Source: JAQGMJ01 sp036271855 (GTDB lineage Bacteria > Pseudomonadota > Gammaproteobacteria > Burkholderiales > JAEUOS01). From it: 9,718 nucleotides of DNA. The first letter of the stretch is position 1, and each line of letters begins with the position of its first letter. Positions 6,245 to 9,718 of the stretch are shown one piece after another. The stretch covers positions 1 through 9,718 of the forward strand of contig DATAZV010000488.1 in the NCBI GenBank assembly GCA_036271855.1. Direction: 5' to 3'. Under the pieces are notes generated by a model. The model did no database searches and was not told the origin of the DNA. It saw only the letters and a program-made list of their open reading frames with translations. The translations under genes and the position numbers were made by a program.

Positions 6245-8463
6245 CCCGCGCCTTTCGCTATGCGCTGGTCGGCGCCTTCGCCCTGGCCGGCGTGCTGCTC
6301 TACCTGCTGGCCACGGCGACGGCCAACACCGAGCGCTACACGCAGAACTATTCGCTGCTGATTACGCTGAACGCGGTGATCGCCGGCGGCATGCTGCTGG
6401 TGGTGGGCTACCTGCTGGTGCGCCTGGCGCAGCGCTACCGCGCCAAGGAGTTCGGCAGCGTGCTGACGGCGCGCCTGGTGTTCATGTTCGCGCTGATGGC
6501 GATCCTGCCCGGCACCCTGGTGTACACGGTGTCGGTGCAGTTCCTGTCGCGCTCGATCGAATCCTGGTTCAACGTCAAGGTCGACAAGAGCCTGGAATCG
6601 GGCCTGAACCTGGCGCGCGCGACTCTGGACGCCATGCTGCAGGACGTTGCCACCCGCACCCGCCTGATGGCGCTGGATCTGGCCGATACACCGGATGCCT
6701 CCATCACCCCCCTGCTCAACCGCATGATGGACCAGACCGGCCTGCAGGAAGCGGCGGTGTTCACCACCAGCGGCCGGCTGATCGCCGCCAGCGGCTCGCG
6801 CCTGGTGCGCATCGTGCCGGATTTGCCCAAGCCGGAGATCATGAACGAGGCGGCGCTCGGCCGCGGCTACGCCGGGGTGGAGAACGTCACCCGCCCCGAC
6901 TTCAAGCCCGATACCGGCAAGGCGGAGGAGCGCGGCGGCTTGCGCATGCGCGTAGTGGCGCCGATCTCGGTGCGCGCATTGGGCGCCGAGCCGCGCTTTT
7001 TGCAGGTTTTGCAAACCGTGCCGGAACAACTCACCACCAGCGCCGAAAGCGTCCAGCAAGGCTATCGGGACTATCAGGAACTGTCCTTGTCCCGCGACGG
7101 TCTGAGACGCATCTTCACCATCACCCTGACCCTCACCTTGCTATTGGCCCTGTTTGGCGCGATCGCGGCCGGCTTTTTCATTTCCGACCGCCTGTCCGCG
7201 CCGCTGTCCCTGCTCGCCCAGGGCACCGCGGCGGTGGCGGCGGGCGACTTCACCCCGCGCGCCGAGATCAGCAGCCGCGACGAGCTCGGCGTGCTGACGC
7301 AATCGTTCTCGCGCATGACGCGCCAGCTCGACGACGCCCGCGCCAACGTCGAGCAGCAGCAGTCGCAGCTCGAATCGGCCAAGGCCTACCTGGAAAACAT
7401 CCTCGCCAACCTCACCGCCGGGGTGCTGGTGTTCGACGCCAACATGCGCCTGGCGACCGCCAACCAGGGGGCGGAGGCGATCCTCGGCGTCGACGCCCAT
7501 GCCAACCAGTGGAAGGCCTGCGCCGAACTGCCCGGCTTGACCGAGTTCGCGCGCGCCGTCGCCGAGGCCTTCGCCAGCCACGGCGATAAAACATGGCAGC
7601 AGCAGATCGAGTTCAACCGGCCGGCGGCGCGCGAGGGCGACGAGCACCGCCACGTGCTGCTGGTGCGCGGCTCGCGCCTGGGGGTGGGCGACGGCCTGGG
7701 TTTCCTGGTGGTGTGCGACGACATCAGCGAGCTGGTCTCCGCGCAGCGCAGCGCCGCCTGGGGCGAGGTGGCGCAGCGCCTGGCCCACGAGATCAAGAAC
7801 CCCCTGACGCCGATTCAGCTATCCGCCGAGCGGATCCAGATGAAATTGCTGGGCCGCCTGACCGGCAGCGACGCCGAAGTGCTCACCCGCGGCACCGAGA
7901 TGATCATCAGCCAGGTCGACGCGATGAAGCGCATGGTCAACGACTTCCGCGACTACGCCCGCACCCCGCCGGCGGTGCTGCAAAGCGTCGACCTGTCGGC
8001 GCTGCTGCAGGAAATCCTCGGCCTCTATGAAAATTCGCAGGCGCCGATCAAGGTGGAACTGGCCGACGGCCTGCCGCGGGTGCAGGGCGACCCTTCGCAA
8101 CTGCGCCAGGTGATCCACAACCTGCTGCAGAATGCGCAGGACGCCGTCGCCGGCACCGCCGGCCCGCTGGTCACCGTGCGCACCCAAACGGCGGGCAGCG
8201 GCGTATTACTTACCATCAGCGACAACGGTCCCGGCTTTGCGCAAAAAATCATCGCCCGCGCTTTCGAACCCTATGTCACGACCAAGCCGCGCGGCACCGG
8301 CCTGGGGCTGGCGATCGTGAAAAAAATTGTCGACGACCACCACGGCAGCATCGATCTGCAAAACGCCCCAGGCGGCGGCGCGGTGATCGGCATCACACTT
8401 ATCGCATCGACTCCGGAGACGGCGCATCCCGCTTCCGGACCGGCGGCGCAAATCGCGGCATAA
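6241..8463 (+). CDS. ntrY: NtrY-type membrane sensor histidine kinase
   Basis: From the ATG at 6241 the product is 740 residues. It has membrane segments at about 8–27, 38–60, 78–100 and 291–314, with an extracytoplasmic sensor region between the third and fourth. HAMP (about 312–365) and a coiled stretch (365–385) come next, followed by a PAS domain (about 385–495, NILANLTAGVLVFD). The HisKA domain has the H-box LAHEIKNPLTPIQLS, where His516 is the predicted phosphorylated residue. The HATPase domain shows the N-box NLLQNAQDAV (627–636), G1 DNGPGF (661–666) and G2 GTGLGLAIV (685–693), so the kinase looks active. The kinase core is that of NtrY, known in nitrogen metabolism, redox and envelope-related control in different bacteria; the signal here is unknown. 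The short-linked ntrX is the expected partner. It ends in a double stop (TAATAA). Confidence 0.95.
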   Translation: MTRAFRYALVGAFALAGVLLYLLATATANTERYTQNYSLLITLNAVIAGGMLLVVGYLLVRLAQRYRAKEFGSVLTARLVFMFALMAILPGTLVYTVSVQFLSRSIESWFNVKVDKSLESGLNLARATLDAMLQDVATRTRLMALDLADTPDASITPLLNRMMDQTGLQEAAVFTTSGRLIAASGSRLVRIVPDLPKPEIMNEAALGRGYAGVENVTRPDFKPDTGKAEERGGLRMRVVAPISVRALGAEPRFLQVLQTVPEQLTTSAESVQQGYRDYQELSLSRDGLRRIFTITLTLTLLLALFGAIAAGFFISDRLSAPLSLLAQGTAAVAAGDFTPRAEISSRDELGVLTQSFSRMTRQLDDARANVEQQQSQLESAKAYLENILANLTAGVLVFDANMRLATANQGAEAILGVDAHANQWKACAELPGLTEFARAVAEAFASHGDKTWQQQIEFNRPAAREGDEHRHVLLVRGSRLGVGDGLGFLVVCDDISELVSAQRSAAWGEVAQRLAHEIKNPLTPIQLSAERIQMKLLGRLTGSDAEVLTRGTEMIISQVDAMKRMVNDFRDYARTPPAVLQSVDLSALLQEILGLYENSQAPIKVELADGLPRVQGDPSQLRQVIHNLLQNAQDAVAGTAGPLVTVRTQTAGSGVLLTISDNGPGFAQKIIARAFEPYVTTKPRGTGLGLAIVKKIVDDHHGSIDLQNAPGGGAVIGITLIASTPETAHPASGPAAQIAA

Positions 8464-8484
8464 TAAAAAAAGGAATACAGGGTC

Positions 8485-9135
8485 ATGGCAAACATACTGG
8501 TAGTCGACGACGAAATGGGAATCCGCGACCTGCTCTCGGAAACCCTGGGCGATGAAGGCCACACTGTGCTGCTGGCGGAAAACGCCGCCGAGGCGCGGGC
8601 CGCACGCCTGAAGGCGCGGCCCGACCTGGTGCTGCTCGACATCTGGATGCCCGACACCGACGGCGTCTCCCTGCTCAAGGAGTGGTCCGCCGGCGGCCTG
8701 CTCAACATGCCGGTGCTGATGATGTCCGGCCACGCCACCATCGACACGGCAGTGGAGGCCACACGCATCGGCGCGATGGACTTTCTCGAAAAGCCCTTCC
8801 CGCTGGCCAAGCTGCTGGCCTCGGTGAAAAAGGCACTCGCCGCCAAGCCCCTGCAAAAAGCCGCCAGCGAAACCGCCGTCGCGGTTCCCGTCGCCGTCCC
8901 CATGGCCGCGCCGCTGGAAGCACGCATCGCCGGACTCAACCTCGACCTGCCCCTGCGCGAAGCGCGCGACGCCTTTGAACGTTCCTACTTCGAATATCAC
9001 ATGGCGCAGGAAAAAGGCAGCATGACGCGCATCGCCGAAAAAACCGGCCTGGAGCGCACCCACCTGTACCGCAAGCTCAAGGCCCTCGGCCTGCCGGTCG
9101 GCGGCAAGCGCGGCGACAGCAGCGAGACGGCTTGA
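8485..9135 (+). CDS. ntrX: NtrX-like response regulator without AAA+ domain
   Basis: The 216-residue product has a complete receiver domain (about 2–120): acidic pair Asp8/Asp9, phosphoacceptor Asp52 in LLDIWMPD, Ser81 switch and Lys103 in EKPF. A 30–35-residue Ala/Val/Pro linker (AVAVPVAVPMAAP, 131–143) joins it to a C-terminal Fis-type helix-turn-helix (about 160–203) ending in MTRIAEKTGLERTHLYRKLK, which is very like the C-terminus of NtrX. Typical NtrX is about 450 residues and has a central AAA+ sigma-54 activation domain. That domain is absent here, with no frameshift and both end domains intact. The protein should bind DNA but not act as a classical sigma-54 activator; the layout resembles ActR/PrrA. 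AAGGA lies 10 bases before the ATG. Partner NtrY is 21 bases upstream. The symbol is by orthology and position. Confidence 0.88.
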   Translation: MANILVVDDEMGIRDLLSETLGDEGHTVLLAENAAEARAARLKARPDLVLLDIWMPDTDGVSLLKEWSAGGLLNMPVLMMSGHATIDTAVEATRIGAMDFLEKPFPLAKLLASVKKALAAKPLQKAASETAVAVPVAVPMAAPLEARIAGLNLDLPLREARDAFERSYFEYHMAQEKGSMTRIAEKTGLERTHLYRKLKALGLPVGGKRGDSSETA

Positions 9136-9172
9136 ACCTGCGCGCCTTTGACTACCCTCGCGGCACGCCTGC

Positions 9173-9718
9173 GTGACCAACCCCCTGCCCGCCCTCCTGA
9201 TTGCCGGGTTCGGTGGTCCAGGGAAGACGCTGGTGATCGATGCCTTGCTGCGCCACCAGCCGGCAGATGCGCAATGGGCGCTCATCGCGCCTGCCGGCCT
9301 GCTGGGTCAACGCTGGAACAGTGAGCCGCCTCCACAGGGCTTGTGGATCGAGACGATAGCGCCCGGCTGCCCGTGCTGCACCGGGCTGACGCCATTTTCG
9401 GCGGGGCTGACGGCGCTCCTGCGCCGCCTGCGTGACAAACCCGTGACGCGCCTGCTGATCGAGGGCAGCAGCGAGGGGCATATCGCGGCGGTCGCGCGCC
9501 TGTTGCAGGGCGAGGCCTTGCGCGAACATGTGCGCCTGACGCATGCGCTGGCGGTGATTGATCCGGTATGGCTGGCCAATCCGGCGGCGCAGGCGCAGGC
9601 CGCGCTGGCCGAACTGGCGCAGGCCGCGGACAGCCTGGTGGCTGCGCCATGGAACGAAGCATGGAACAAAAACCCGCTGGCGCGCTCTGAATTCACGGCT
9701 TTTGCAAATCGCTTCACG
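9173..9718 (+). CDS. CobW/G3E-like P-loop protein, partial at right edge
   Basis: The frame is open from a GTG at 9173 to the window end (182 codons); the C-terminus is missing. An in-frame stop at 9149–9151 limits the start, and GTG places the P-loop where G3E proteins have it, though there is no clear Shine-Dalgarno. Walker A is GFGGPGKT (12–19, fits GxxxxGKT). The G3E hallmark CxCC follows in PGCPCCTG (Cys66, Cys68, Cys69), a metal-binding motif of the COG0523 metallochaperone family. LLIEGSSEGH (94–103) matches the Walker B/IExSGxxHP segment, and AVIDP (127–131) the next strand. At the expected NKxD place (after QAADSLV, 150–156) the sequence is AAPWNE, so guanine specificity may be lost. 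The gene starts 37 bases after ntrX with no terminator between, so it is probably co-transcribed. The substrate metal is unknown. Confidence 0.8.
   Translation, partial: MTNPLPALLIAGFGGPGKTLVIDALLRHQPADAQWALIAPAGLLGQRWNSEPPPQGLWIETIAPGCPCCTGLTPFSAGLTALLRRLRDKPVTRLLIEGSSEGHIAAVARLLQGEALREHVRLTHALAVIDPVWLANPAAQAQAALAELAQAADSLVAAPWNEAWNKNPLARSEFTAFANRFT

Noticed and set aside
8206..9285. Minus-strand 359-codon open frame opposite ntrY/ntrX
   Set aside because: It spans two unrelated well-supported plus-strand genes and shows no family motif.

Overview
This window looks like a chromosomal housekeeping region of a GC-rich betaproteobacterium. The reasons are the gene order (smg–dprA–LysM gene facing away from def–fmt–rsmB–DUF4390–ntrY–ntrX), which I recognise as a conserved betaproteobacterial neighbourhood, and the strong GC bias at third codon positions. 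I cannot name the genus. I see no insertion sequence, prophage, CRISPR array, tRNA or rRNA.

Minus strand (1–2443): a secreted LysM-domain protein is transcribed leftward and followed by a strong rho-independent terminator. Beyond it lie dprA (DNA uptake and recombination) and the first codons of smg. dprA and smg overlap by one base (TGATG), and smg has a strong Shine-Dalgarno inside the dprA end. A 251-base AT-rich divergent spacer (2444–2694) must hold the promoters for both directions. It contains a perfect 10-bp palindrome and two weaker inverted repeats.

Plus strand (2695–9718): def and fmt process the initiator formyl-methionine at the two ends of protein synthesis, and rsmB modifies 16S rRNA. 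The next genes are packed tightly. The likely start of the DUF4390 gene lies inside the end of rsmB, the DUF4390 and ntrY genes overlap by four bases (ATGA), and ntrX follows ntrY after 21 bases. A G3E/CobW-type P-loop protein starts 37 bases after ntrX and runs off the window. No convincing terminator is visible from def to the end, so this may be one long transcription unit joining translation genes to a membrane two-component system.

Most of the window is ordinary. The two points most worth a second look are in the last 1.2 kb. The NtrX-like regulator has a receiver and a Fis-type DNA-binding domain but no AAA+ sigma-54 activation domain. The CobW-like protein keeps its P-loop and CxCC motif but appears to have lost the NKxD guanine-specificity motif. 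I did not find a convincing undescribed system.
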